A stretch of DNA of 64,000 nucleotides from Aplidium turbinatum (taxonomy: Eukaryota > Chordata > Ascidiacea > Aplousobranchia > Polyclinidae): positions 12,710,001 through 12,774,000 of the forward strand of contig OU964934.1 in assembly GCA_918807975.1 (NCBI GenBank), written 5' to 3'. The notes under the pieces are model-generated. The model worked only from the letters and a program-made list of their open reading frames with translations, searched no databases and had not been told where the DNA came from. Position 1 is the stretch's first letter; every line of letters starts with the position of its first letter. This document shows positions 36,517 through 49,500 of the stretch, one piece after another. Made by a program: the position numbers and the translations under genes.

Positions 36517-37106
36517 TCTTGCACTGTCAATATTTTGCCCCCCCATTGTTGAAGGTCTGGCGGCGCCACTGTTTATTCATTCTTTGCATGACTTTCAGTT
36601 CAGCTCTGATGCAGTATGGAGGAAAGTAGACAAGCTCGCTTGTTGTGCATACCATTGGGAATGGCAGTTATAATAATAACACTTTTCGAAATCAATATAA
36701 TAACAGTAACACTTCAATTTGCTGGGAAACTGAATGTCATTTTAAAACAGCAATTTGAAAAAAAATTAAAGATAAAAATCAGAAGACAAAATGGGCGGCA
36801 GCCTTCCCATGTAGGCTACAACATTCACCTACAAAACTACAATCGACAATCAGCTCAAGTTGCACCGGTATTGAATGTGACATCACAAAGCCACAACAAA
36901 TGCAAGAGTGTCACATTAAAAGTTGTGATCACGAAACATCACAAACGAAATCACAAGAAATTACCTCTCATTGATGTAACAAAAACGATTATGCATGAAA
37001 ATTTTATTATCAACAATGATTCTAATAGCAAATCATTAGAAGACAGATAAAAAGCGAATATGTGAAACAGCTCATGACACCCTGGTTGCGAACCACTGCA
37101 GTAAAG

Positions 37107-37567
37107 TTTTCGTTTATTTTGTTCTTCTTCTCCATGATTGTAAGTTTACGGGTGGAACCAGGGTTTAATCTTCAACGCAACACTAATGTTCTTTGTATAT
37201 GACATACAGTAGATGCAGTGGTCAGACAATGATAATAACTGTTTTCACATTGCAAGCCTAGTGTAGGCTTACGACAAGATTAATTATCAACTCTCGCGTT
37301 AAGTCATGACGTAGGTTTTTAAGTTTTTTCCATCATCAGTCTTCAAAGCAACCTTCATTATACCGAAAAGATTAAAAACGTTACTAACATACGTTTACGT
37401 CACTTTTTTAACCGACACTTTGTTTAAAACATGGGTTAACTTATAAACAAGTTGACAGAAATTACAGTGTATGTACTAACTATAAATAACAGTGCAGTAT
37501 AACACGATTAACGGACAATTTGCAACAAAATTAAACACTTGAAGTGAGTAAACTGCACTATTGTTTG
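37107..37567. other. 3' flank of the ATP13A-like gene
   Basis: AT-rich; the first AATAAA on the minus strand (TTTATT 37113-37118) is about 450 bases after the stop and directly beside the outer hAT element. No other exon seen. Confidence 0.4.
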
Positions 37568-40500
37568 CTATAAACGAGTCATGGATGATTTTGAAATGTT
37601 ATTGTTCACGCTTGAGTGTAAAAGGGTATCTATTACTTCGAGAGGATGTCGTATGCCTCCACCTGCCGACAAGACGTAGCCATTTTCATAACCGCTAGCG
37701 CTCAAGTCATCAAGAATGACCTTGTATCGTTTCGACAGGTGATGACGCAGAAAGCAGCGACAGAATCGACGGAGTTTCGTCCAAAACTTTGGCTGTTCGA
37801 TAATTGCCATTTCAAAGACAACAGCAACAAAGCAATGGGCTGCAGCTACGCCTACAAGGATTACAAGGAAGATTGTGTCTGGAATCTGTCTGAGTTGTAG
37901 CGCATCGTCAACCTCGATGGGAGAGAGGAAGATGAGGAAGAAAGTGAAGAGAACAAGAAGAAGAGTAAAGAAGATGTACCAACGGTTTTTGTAGATGGGA
38001 GTGCGGAACGGACGACCACGAGAGAATGCAAAGGAGACAGAAATGTAAAGAAAACAAGAGAGAAAAAACAACGTGGTAGTTTCGTAGGTTAGTATGTTGT
38101 CTTCGTTGTCTACCTGTAGATACATACAAAGTACACTTGAAAAAAAGAAAAAAGTCTGTTGAATCGTCTGATGTTACGTTTATTAATCATGGTGCGACGT
38201 TGTTTCGACATCTACTTGGAGACATTAGTTAAATTACTTACACATGATGTCAAATCGCGCAAACAACCACCACGTGACCAAATGGATCAACTTTAGACTT
38301 TCTGATGATACTTTGTTGTCAGTTAAACTGCTTTGCCAACCAAACTCTGCTCTGCTTCAGGGTGTGTTGAATCAAATAAAACTATAGTTTGAGTTGTTTA
38401 CAATAATTGTAAAGACATATTTTTTTCACAGGAGTGGCTGCGTGGGTTAAAAACTGCAAGCCTTATTTCTCGAATCCTAAACAACTATTACCTACACATA
38501 AAAACATACGCAGTGTGGGTTCCGTTTATTACTAAAGTGTATTTTAATTTTTAACTTGTATCGAAAACCTGACAAGTAAGCAATATACTTACTTGGGACT
38601 GGTCGGGCACGTGATTAAGTTGTGGACAAGTTAGATTACCTCCTATTGTGCTGTTTATAACTGCAAAACAAAACATCAAAAAAAGGAAACTTAATCGTGT
38701 TTAATGACTGCTAAAAAAGTTTCATGGAAATATTGCTTTATATTATCAACAAATTTACGTAATCTAATGGTACAATGCTCGGCTAGTCGCCAAACTTAAC
38801 ACACAGTTCATCATCTTTTGTCTAAAGCCCGCCATAAGCGGGTGATACATAAAAAGAAAATGTAATTAACCATGCTTTGACAGAATGTACAAAAATAATG
38901 TACAAACTTAATGTACAAAAAGAAAATTATTGACTCATATTAAACAAATGCTAAATTAACCTACTAATCAGTTTTTTGATTTCTTATCATCTTGGACAGC
39001 TTCATCGTTATTTATGTACTATTATCTCTTTGTCTCAATTATTCAATTATAATTATCATTGATGAGTTAAGGGTGGCTGCTTGACTTGAAGACCTTGAAC
39101 GGTCACTTCGCAGCCTCCCGCTGCTGTGATGCTACCATCATTTTTTACTCGTTTTTTTTTTATTGTAAACTTTTCAACAGTTTTACTGTACATTGTGTTT
39201 TGATTTATTGTACATATTTTTTCGCAGCGGCCAATAAACAAACAAACAAACAAATAAACAAACAAACAAAGAATGTGTAGTGTAATAAAATTAAAAAATT
39301 AGTCTTATGGTGAATACGAATTTAAACTTGCTTTGCACGGGAGACAATCCGGTGTACCAACACTGAGACTGCACAAAAAAGAACATCACCAATTGCGTGA
39401 TAAGCTGCAGTATTATCTGCACTATCAATGACGTAAGAATCTCCGTCGATACAAGACTAGAAGGCGGTCGACTTTTGTCCAAATATCTAAAAAAAAAAAA
39501 TTAACAGACATGTCCTAAAAAATACAGAAGTACTTGTGAGATAATTCAATCTATTTTCAGCTTCAATTGCATGCAAAAAGAGTTTTCAACAAAATATTTT
39601 GAAGAAAAAACAGCAATTAGCACCCAATGCCATTCGTAACTTTGCAGTATTTTCTGAAATGCAGGTTATATCAAACTGGTTTGGGTGCAACAGAACTTAG
39701 CAACTCAACTTAAATGGCTCCTTAGTCCTACGTTAGCAGCACTCTCATCCATGGGTTATGGGTCTCACTACTAACTGAACACTTAAATAAAATTGTTATG
39801 TGTGAACTATATCTGGTTTGCTGTCAGTTATGAGGCGAAGAGAAGGTTTTTCATAGCTCAACGCTGCAGATCTTTTCACCTGACTCTCTTCAGAAGCCTG
39901 TCGTCGGAATAAAGTAAACCTAAATTAAGTGAGGTATTTATAACTTTATTCTAATGCCCAGCTCCTGAACAGAGTCGGACAAAAAGTACTGTAGCTATGA
40001 GCTATGAAAAACGTCCTCGCCATATTTAAATTCTGTATTACAAATCTTCAAGTCAGCTGCGAGAAAAACATTTTCCAATAATAGCAATACAAATATCTTT
40101 AAGTTGGTAGAATACAGTATTTCAGATGAGGTCCAATGACCAACTGTGGCTGACGCCAGGAAGATCGCTCCTTTTCAACAGGCCCTATAAAGGTAAAAAA
40201 GATAAGACCCACACTTGATCCAAGCATCGGGGGATGAGAACGTTCCCATTATACTACTGTAAGCCTTCGGCACAAACGAGAGTAGAGTGGAGAGTTCCTT
40301 TCTCTCGGCCGCTTTTCTTTCAGCAACTACGCCCACCCAATTTATTACACCCTAGGTAGAGGTGAGCGGTGTCTTTCAACAACCAGATTAAGCCGGGAGT
40401 CGACCCAGGATTGCATGATTGGAAAGCGAGCGCCTTCTCCGCTGCGCCATCCCATCTACAGACCCTATAGAATGTCATAAAAAATTCTTAGCATATGACT

Positions 40501-43500
40501 ATTGATAACTTCCACGTGTAAGCTTCTTCTTCGAGTTCGTACTTTATTTCCATTCCAAGTGCAGTCCCAGCATTACTCTCTCACCAGTGTTCGTCACGGC
40601 TATTGTATCCATCCAATACAACATGGCTGGTCTTTCCATCGTTTTATGAACTTTTTCCTTCACTTTTTCTGGCACGTTTCTGTCACAAAGTACTCTTGGC
40701 ATTTTCTTCGATGCTCTCCATTCAATCTGGCATCTCCTTGTCCTTTTTTTTCTACTTGTTTTTTTCTCATGAACTGCCAAACTTAGGTTAGGTTAACAAA
40801 TTAAACTTTTTACATAGCATAGTCTTACTTGTGAGCGTGGTTTTTCGACATGGTAAAAGCGGCAACATCGATTATAATGAGATCGATGTAGAGGTATTGC
40901 CAATCACCCAAGTTAGAAAACTTGCTGTATAAGATAGTGATGGAACAAAACTGAATGATGGAATACAGGGCCATGAACTTAAACATTCCATACGAAGTGA
41001 TCAAAGCAGCCCTGCCTTCTCTAATCAAGGTGGGAACGCACTCGATGCCCAAGTCAGTGTGAGATGTGAAAGGAGCAGCTACGGACGCCTGGAAAGTATC
41101 CAAGTCGTGAAATAATTCATTGTATTGTCATATACATTTTTAAGCCACACCATCCAAGGTTGTGTGTGGTGTTGATTTAAAACAACGACATTTTTTTCTC
41201 GAAATTTAACTCTAAACCGTCCAAATGTCAGCATCAAATTATTGAATACTTAAGCTAGCATAAACAGATTTCTTACAATAATTTTAATTACACAATAAGA
41301 AAAAGGCAGAAATTCGCTCACCTCGTATTCTGACAACGAGAGCCCAGTATGAGCCCGCTTCAATGCTCCGCAGTCATTCGCCCCATCCCCACACATACAC
41401 ACGTGGTAGTCTGCCTCTTCCAGCTCTTCCATCAAGCTGGTTTTTTGAGAGGGAGACATACGAGCAAAAACAGCACCTGTACGCGTATGTTGCTGTTATA
41501 GGCTACTGTTACAACATGTGAAGATGAAATGGATGCTTTACTTCTTGTAGAGTAACACTTTTTAAACCCAACGTGCTCGAGAAAATATGGCTCCCGCGGC
41601 GAATACAACACAAATTGTGTCATTCCTTGTGAAATGTGAAGTTGTTTTGCATTATATAATCAAATACAATTTTCAGCTTTGTAAACTTACCCGGTCATAA
41701 ATTATTTAGGATTCAATTTTGCGTAATAAACTCAATTGCTATACGAAACTAAGAAGTAAATTCTCTTCTAAGGAAAGTTTTGCAACATTACATCATGTCA
41801 TAAGTCGAATAAATCACTATTTTATCAGTGAATATCAATAAAAAATGATTGTGCAATAATTTAAAAACAAAAGTTCCGAGAAAGGCTTAATTAGTTATGT
41901 TAATCAGCAACTAATTCTCTGGTAGTTCTCAGCTGCCGTGGCAAATTTTTATTACAGACGATTGAAGCATCCTACACCACCAGGTGCCCATACTGCTCCC
42001 GCGAAGGTGGACGCTTGGCTTTGCACAAGAGGAAAAAGTAAGAGAACACACAATAGTTTTTTTTTTAAACCTTGTTGTGTAAATTTACGCAAACCATTTT
42101 TAGGTAAGAATTTTTTCTTTATGAGCAACAACTCCATGAGCTGTAACTAACACAAGTCGACGCAACTGTAGAATTAAATTTTAAACGATGAGTCCTTGGT
42201 CTGAAAATGAATATTTCCTACAAAATCAAACAAATGAAAGATAATAGACCTATTACCTTTTACAGCAAGCATTTCCATCCACTCCGGAAAATGATCTTTG
42301 ATGACGTTATAACTTGGTCCAGACACAGCTAGATGCCAGGGTTGCAATTCCTAAAAAGTTAATTTATCCAGAATGCAACACATTTGGTAGAAAGATAGCA
42401 TAGTCACACACAGCCAGTCGAAAACAAATCAATCACCGTTCTTGAGACTTAAAAACGAGTGGTGATGAATAAATAAGGGGTTAGATTGTTTATCCAGCAT
42501 CAATAGGCTATTTAGCCTTTTTTTGGCGACAGTGGATCTTGCCATTATCGTCCCATTTGAGATGAAGCGGCGTGAACCAAATATACGACCAGATGAGGCG
42601 CTGATATGCAGGGCTATATAGAATCAGTATAAGAACTTTCAATTCCTAAAAAGGCCAAGCATTTATAAAGTTGGCCCTGCGCTCTTGATTCAAATTCTTA
42701 TCAAGGGAGCACATTACTAACCTGCTTTGCAGTAAAAATCTGTGCATTGTCGTATCCGCTCAGTGTCTCTTGTTTTTTTGATGACATTGTATTCCTAAAC
42801 ACACATCAAAATATCTATACCAATGATGTTAGCCTGCTGATTTTCTGACAGAATGTCAAAGTAGTAAAAAGTCAAAACACAAGGGGTTAAAAAAATTGTT
42901 AACAGGAATTTTTTTCTCAAAGCAAAGACAGGTATGACCAATTGCGCAATACGTCACATACAAGAAGACACGTTACGCACAATACAACGTGCATGTACGA
43001 TGTGACACGTTACTTATAACACAACTTGTGTCGTGCCTTACGATGTGACATGCACTGCACAAAACTGCTAAAGTTAACTTGCACTACATACATTGGGATA
43101 GCTGGACCGTTTGGTGATTTTTCCACGACTGACCACATTAACGATGCAGGTTTAGATGGGGTCGATGAGGTCGTAGAAGCGAATAGCACTGTGTCGTGGG
43201 GCCCAATGAGGCGAGCTTCTCGAGCAACACTGAGGGCCGTAAGGAAGTTGTCCCCCGTTACCATTAAAGTTCGGATGTTGGCTTCTCTCAATGTCTTCAG
43301 CGCGCCTATACATTGAACTCAAATCTCTAAAGTGCATCTTAAAGTAAAATTTGCTTAGCCTGATGTTAAGGGACAAAAGATACAAAGAGTTGCAGGTCAG
43401 ATATATTTTCAAATAAAAGACAATTGGATGGTTTTTGCAACTTCGCCCAATATAATTGCTTTCAAACAAGGAGCCACAGGTCTATGTGGTGTCGTAGCAA

Positions 43501-46500
43501 GAGTTTTTAAATAATAAAAATTATCGAATTTATGAGACGAAAATATTTAGCAACAGTGTAAATATTCCAATTGCCTTTCATGTATTTTTCGCTACAGCTA
43601 ATTAACTCATTGACACCACGTGACGCAATAAGTTCAAGACTACTGTTCTATTGAGGCACATCTCTTCTGACCTGTGGACTGTGGTTTCAGTTTGTTCTCC
43701 AAAGCTATCAGGCCGAGAAATATCAAATCGGACTCTACCGATTGTCGCTCGGATTTTTGAGCTTTGTGCCAGTTTGAAGAGAACGATTTGAAAGCGGCAC
43801 CAATCATCCGCAAGCCTTGCTGGGAGTAATTCTGCAAAGGGTGAGACACACAAACTAAAGTCATTTTGTATCAATCAAACATAGATAAATGTAAACACAA
43901 GTTTGTGACCTTAAGAAATAAAAAGGTGCAGCCATTATTTTCAAAAAAACGACACAAGAATACACAATTTCACTGAAACGCAAGTAAGTAGTTTAAGTAT
44001 GGATCATAAAATATAGTGATACCTTCAAGACTTCATGAAAATCCGTTGGAACAGACTCAGGCCGACACAGCTTCACTACAGTCTCAGGGGCACCTTTCAT
44101 GTATACCATCATTTCGTTTGGTTTCGACTGGTGAGGCTTTACAATGACACTGGCTCGTTGCAGGGAAGAAGAAAACGCAAACTGTCTCACGATCCCAAGA
44201 TCGAAAGACGAAGATGCGCCGGAGGAATAGCTTGGAGCCTAAAATAAAAAATATACTTTCGACATCTTTAAAAACAAGGCATACTCTTGACACTGTAGAA
44301 TTTTCAGGAAATAAAAACGAAGGCAAGGTTAGAAACCAGCAACATGATCAGTTGATCACCATTACGAGATCACTGGAATACTGAAAAAAAGTGTGATTTC
44401 AAGAAGCAATAGTAGATAATGTCATAACTGACACATATGATGCTTACAAGAAAATGCATTGAACAAAAGTGAGCTTGTATTGCAATACTAAACACAAACA
44501 AGGACCGAGCCGCATTGTTGTCTGCTTAACTTACTTCTGCCGCTGCCGAATCAGCCGGTTCTCTTTCTTCTTGATTCTTTGAGTCACCTAAAAACTGCTC
44601 TGAAGGGGAAACATACGTCATGGCAATGTTCTCGAACTTGCTGCTGTCATCCACCTAAGAAAAGTTAATGATACATGAAAAACCGCGTTAAAAACGGTTG
44701 TAATGCAGCAGTCTGATACCGCAGTGCTCACTGATGACAAATAAAAATGATAAGTTGCAATAGCACAACCGTAAAAGTCAAGGATGGATTCAGCGAGTAG
44801 GAAGTAGCCTTAACTGGTGAGATATCAACCAAACACAATGATGGGTAAGGTCTACATTAATCCGACCTTGCAAATGCACAGTGATAAAGTTACTTTTCTA
44901 TGCTTTAGGTGGGCAATCATCCCAATTGCCCCTTCTGGATCCTCCACTGGTAAAAGTTACGAAATGTCTAGATCTTGACAAACTGCGAAAGCATTGCAAA
45001 TAAGCCTACTTAAAGCAAACAAAGCGTTACCGATGGTTCTTGAAGTCTCCAGCCAGTAGCTTCAAACATTTTCATGTCCAAGGGGTCACCAGTGAGTTGA
45101 CCATTAATGATTGTCAGCGTATGACAAGACACAATGCAATGAAGCAATTCACTACCGATGCCGAGTTTTTCCACGATTTGATCAGGCTGAACCACATTTC
45201 GAAATTTCGGGTCTTGTGATGTCGTGGAATGCAACTTGTGGTTCACCGGAATTACCAAATGTAGATCAAGACCTTCTTCTGTTAAAGTTCCTGTTTTATC
45301 AAAAGCAACCACATCCACCTGTATGTAAAACAGTCTCTACGTCTATAGCATATTTCTATTTTAAGATTATATAGTAGCTGCACAGCTCCAGCACAGTCGA
45401 TAATTGTTGTAAAAAGAAACATTTCCAAAATTCCGATGCTCCGTTTGCAATGCCATTAATTGTCATGTTGGTATGAGGATCGTAAAAACCTACATTCCTC
45501 TACCTACTGGCGAGCGCGTTAACCTCCAGATCACTAAAGCCCCATAACAATAATTTTTATATGCAACCAGTTTTTATATTCAATTCTATTTTTATCAACA
45601 ATTTTATTTGTTAGTACAAAAAACACGATTTCTTTAGCTGTTGTTGTTGTTTCTTATCCAGGCTGACGTCAGGTAGTTAAAGATTTAGATTAAGTGAACA
45701 TGAAGGCAATTTTCGTGTCCACCATCAGGCATTAATTGTTCTGCCAAAAACAGAGCACTTACCACTCGGCTGTGCATCTGACCATTTCTTTACCTAAAGT
45801 GGGTCTTACACTGAGAGCAACTCAAATTAAGTTACCTGACCACTGATGTTGATGCGTTGAGGACTGATACAGTGAATCTTCTGTCCTGTCAAGCGATGTT
45901 GAGCATACACGATTCCTATGCTCATTGCGAGAGGAAGAGCCGGAGGAACTGATATTGTGATGAGATCAATGGCATTAAAGGCGATGTCCTCTGCGGAGAC
46001 ACCGGCTATACTCTGTAAAAACATGAACAAGAAAAATGCAATATGAATTTGAAATTTTGCAGTAACTAAGTGTGAAAAGGAGCTTTGGACTTGTGGAAAG
46101 TTCCCATCATGGAAATGTTTACCTTCTGTCACCGCGGTTCTAATGTATACGACAACGAGGACAGCCACCAATCATCTCACAAATATGTTGTATTGCAGAA
46201 AGAGGTTTTGTCACATCGCAGATAGCCTAAGTGAGCACTAAATTATTTTATAGCAAAACACGTGTTATCGTGGCCACAGAAGTAAGAAGCTATCAAAGGG
46301 TGTATGTTTGTTTGTTTGTTTGTTTTATTATCTTTATCCTGCATTGCGGGAAAGCGGACTTGAGCGCTGCATCGGTGTACGGTGTATCGGTGCATCGGTG
46401 TATGCATCGGTGTACGCCTTTCGACGTACACCTGACCCACGCTGCAGCCGACTGCAATGTCTGTTTCCGGTTGTCTACTCTACTTATGACTGAAATTTGG

Positions 46501-49500
46501 TACTACCCATTACTCGAAATCGATCACTGGGGCAATTATCGTGGGGTAACTATCGTACCAATTATCGTATCTAGAGGCAATTATCGTAAAGTTTCTTGCC
46601 CAGAGAAACAACAGCAAGTGCGGGTGGCTGGAGTCGAACATGCAGGCTCTCGACTGCGAGCCCAACGCGCTAACCACTCGGCCACTGCTGCCGATAATGT
46701 ATCTATGTAGCCTATGTAGCCTACTAATGGCAAGATGACAGAAGTAATTCTTCTACTCAAACGTTTTTAAATTTATTTAAAGAGACACTAAAAGGAGGTG
46801 GTTTGGCAGCCAAGCTGAATTTTTTTTTAACTAGCCACAGCTACTCAAGAAGCATGTAAACATTTCTGTCATAAACCATTTTAAATTATTTACACTCTGT
46901 CCCTTTTTTAAACAAATAACTTCGCAAATCAACAGCAGGACATAGTTGTAAATTTCCAGTCCGGGCATGCATAGCAAACGTCAGGTGCTAGCTATGTTAA
47001 CAATATCTACCATTTACAAACCGATGTAATCAATCGAAAAACACTCAAAAGATTAATTTTTGTAAAACTGCAACTATAAAGTCTGAAAACGATACAAAAC
47101 ATTGTAGGACTAGAAAACTTGGCTGCCTAATTTTTGTAGAAAATTAACAACAAAAGCACGGTTTTGAATAAAAATCTGGGATTAGTGGATGACAAAAAAT
47201 AGTGACAATTTTGAACAACAACACAACATGTTAAGAAAACCTTAAAATCCAAAGTACAGCAAACAACCTTTTGTCCATCATAAAATTTGATGCAAAGTAA
47301 GACTTAAAGTAAATCACGGCTTCAATGCAGATCAGACACTGACCAAACTTCGGCATAGAATTTGGGAAAACAGTTGTCCGTTTGACAAGCTTTGCCGTCG
47401 TCTGAGTGTCGGGTTTTTTAGTTGTTACAATCTAAGACGATTTGCATTACTTCTACTTCCTAAAATCTGAAGAAATTTTGAACGTTTCGAAAATATAACG
47501 AAACAGAATAACTTAACATTGGAAACAAAGCTAAGTTTTTTTGTTTTTTTAAATGAAGACAAAGGAATTTTACGTCGAAACAAATATTTGGAACTTCACA
47601 GTGTAGATTCTAAATATTTGGAAATTTTGTAGCATTGAGGTTGTGAACAGCCTAAAAAGAGTTCAACTTTGATGGAAGATTGAGACTGATGTGTGGTGGT
47701 CAGTAACGTAGTAGATGCATCTTATCATGAAAACGTTTTTAAAATACGAACAAACTAACTTGAACGACAACCGTGTATATGAAACCACAAAGGGCGAGCA
47801 GGAATAATACACCAACGAATTTGTAAGCGTCTCGCAGCAGCTTCATGTCGACTGGTTTCGGAAACAGTATGCTGTGAACAAGTTGTCCTTTGGCGGTGTG
47901 GTAGCCAGTTCTGACGACAACAGCTTTCACTTGCTCGCCTCCGTAGTTGCTGAGAAATTAAAGTAAAACAGATTAAAGTTATTTAAAATTTTGTTTTCAC
48001 AATAAAATTGAAAATGTAGAATCGGTACATGATCATTTTCGTGATAGGTTTCACTTCATTCGCAAAAGTAAACAGCTTCTGGAGACGATAAGAGAATAAT
48101 GAAGCTTTGAAGTCAAGTGGCTCGATGTGAAATTGAACCGAATTTCCAAGCAGCAAGTCAGTCTTTTTCACCTTGATTCAATGTATTCAGACTTTAAATT
48201 AATATAAAAAGAGCAGATATTTAGGCTGGGATCTACGAAGAGGTCTTCAACAAAAGTACAGCTGCATCATTTATGCTGTTCACCGTTACTATAAGATCAT
48301 AAACTTACAAAATACAACAGCAGTTCAAAAATGAAATTTTGTTATTAAAAACTATGCAAAAGTACTACGCAAATTTTACGGTCATACCGGGTCTGAAGAA
48401 CCTGAGTTCCACTGAAAAGTGTGTGACGTTTGTGGAACTCTACGTCATACATCTGTTGGATTTCGCGGTCGCCAATAGGCAATCGAGATTTGGTGACTGG
48501 TATGCTCTCTCCAGTAAGCATGCTCTCATTTACAATACAAGTCCCTGAATAAACAACAAAACACGGAAAAAAAACTTCGCTTAATAAAGTATGCACTTTA
48601 ATGTCATGCGATTATGCTGACAAGAAGGAGAGTTTTGAATCATGTAACGATCCGCGTTAAAAATTTACAGCTAAACAGTATTCAGAAACGTAGTTTGTAA
48701 AGAGAATAGAAAAACTGCACCCACTGATAAGCAAGATGTAAAATATGGAGCTTCGCTAATAAGACATTTAAACAAACAATGTGGTATTTCACCTATGCCT
48801 AACCCACCAGTCACAAGCCTCTAGTTACCTCACTGACAATAGTCTTGAGACTAATCATATCCAATAACTATTTTTATGTGACGAAACAGTGTAACAATGA
48901 AGTCACCAACCCACTGACCTGAAACAAGCACAGCGTCACAAGCTAGCTGGATGCCTATTGGTGGTATGACAATGACGTCACCAGGCACCAACTCTTTTGA
49001 CCATACCTCGATCGGATCAGAAGTTTTTTTAAGTATTTCAGTCTTGGTTTCGTTATGGTACTCTACCATGTTGTGCAGCCGAATACGTTGCTTTCGAATC
49101 TGTGAAGAAAAACGACAAAAATTTGTACAAAAGAAGTAACTAGTGCTTTTAGTCCGCTTCGTTAGCTTAGTGGTTACGAGCCCGGCTCAAGATCACGCGG
49201 CAAAAGTTCGACTCTCGAGGTGTGCGCTTGAGTAACGCACGGACTGCTCTCCATTCAGCGGCACCTAGTGAATGGAATAATTCCCCGGCAACAAGACTTC
49301 AGCAATCGGAAAACTTCGCTCTGCTAATCTCGGTAACCGGCCTTGCGTCAAGAGCCTCTACAAGTATGCGGAACTACCAGGAATAACCTTTCAAGGCTTT
49401 GTCAGTCCGAGGATAAAGACTCAAAACCAATCAACCTTATCAGATGAACTTTGCAACCAGTGCTAAAACGATAATTATCCAAATGAACACACAAACTTTT

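Larger units (their letters stand above)
33700..36571. mobile_element. hAT-type element with CAGTGGCGCCGGCAG ends (nested, itself hosting copy C)
   Basis: Left end CAGTGGCGCCGGCAGG, right end CTGGCGGCGCCACTG, with a G-run/CAGCTGCCCC block on the left and TTTTGCCCCCCC on the right. The 8-bp duplication TTTATTCA (33692-33699, 36572-36579) is perfect. 2.87 kb, of which 819 bases are the inserted copy C. No transposase; the interior contains a rearranged duplication (34357-34540 and 35339-35578). Confidence 0.9.
33255..37098. mobile_element. Outer hAT (Charlie-like) element hosting nested insertions
   Basis: Left end CAGTGGATAGCGGTTTCC, right end GGTTGCGAACCACTG, the CAGTGGTT..CAACC type with GGCACCC just inside. 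Flanks CATTAAGG (33247-33254) and CAGTAAAG (37099-37106) agree at 6 of 8 positions, so this is an old insertion and the least certain of the nest. Removing the inner elements leaves only about 0.7 kb. An open frame at 36616-37050 has no recognisable domain and could be decayed element sequence. Confidence 0.55.

Noticed and set aside
36187-36552. 121-codon plus-strand frame
   Set aside because: It is the inside and right end of hAT copy C; the equivalent frames in copies A and B differ.
36616-37050. 144-codon plus-strand frame starting MEESRQARL
   Set aside because: Basic, repetitive composition, no recognisable domain, and it lies within the outer hAT element. Left as possible decayed element sequence.
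39318-39486. Alternative donor (AA|GTTTAA) for the penultimate ATP13A exon joined to an acceptor at 38126
   Set aside because: Also in phase, but the donor is weaker and the join KFKF|VDNEDN fits the family spacing as well; cDNA would decide.
41938-42060. Plus-strand exon with CPYCSREGG after a TTACAG acceptor
   Set aside because: Only one cysteine pair, no second exon, and placed antisense in an ATP13A intron; too little support.
46621-46691. tRNA-Ser/Leu gene on the minus strand
   Set aside because: Followed by a body and a (CAAA)n tail; SINE is the better reading.
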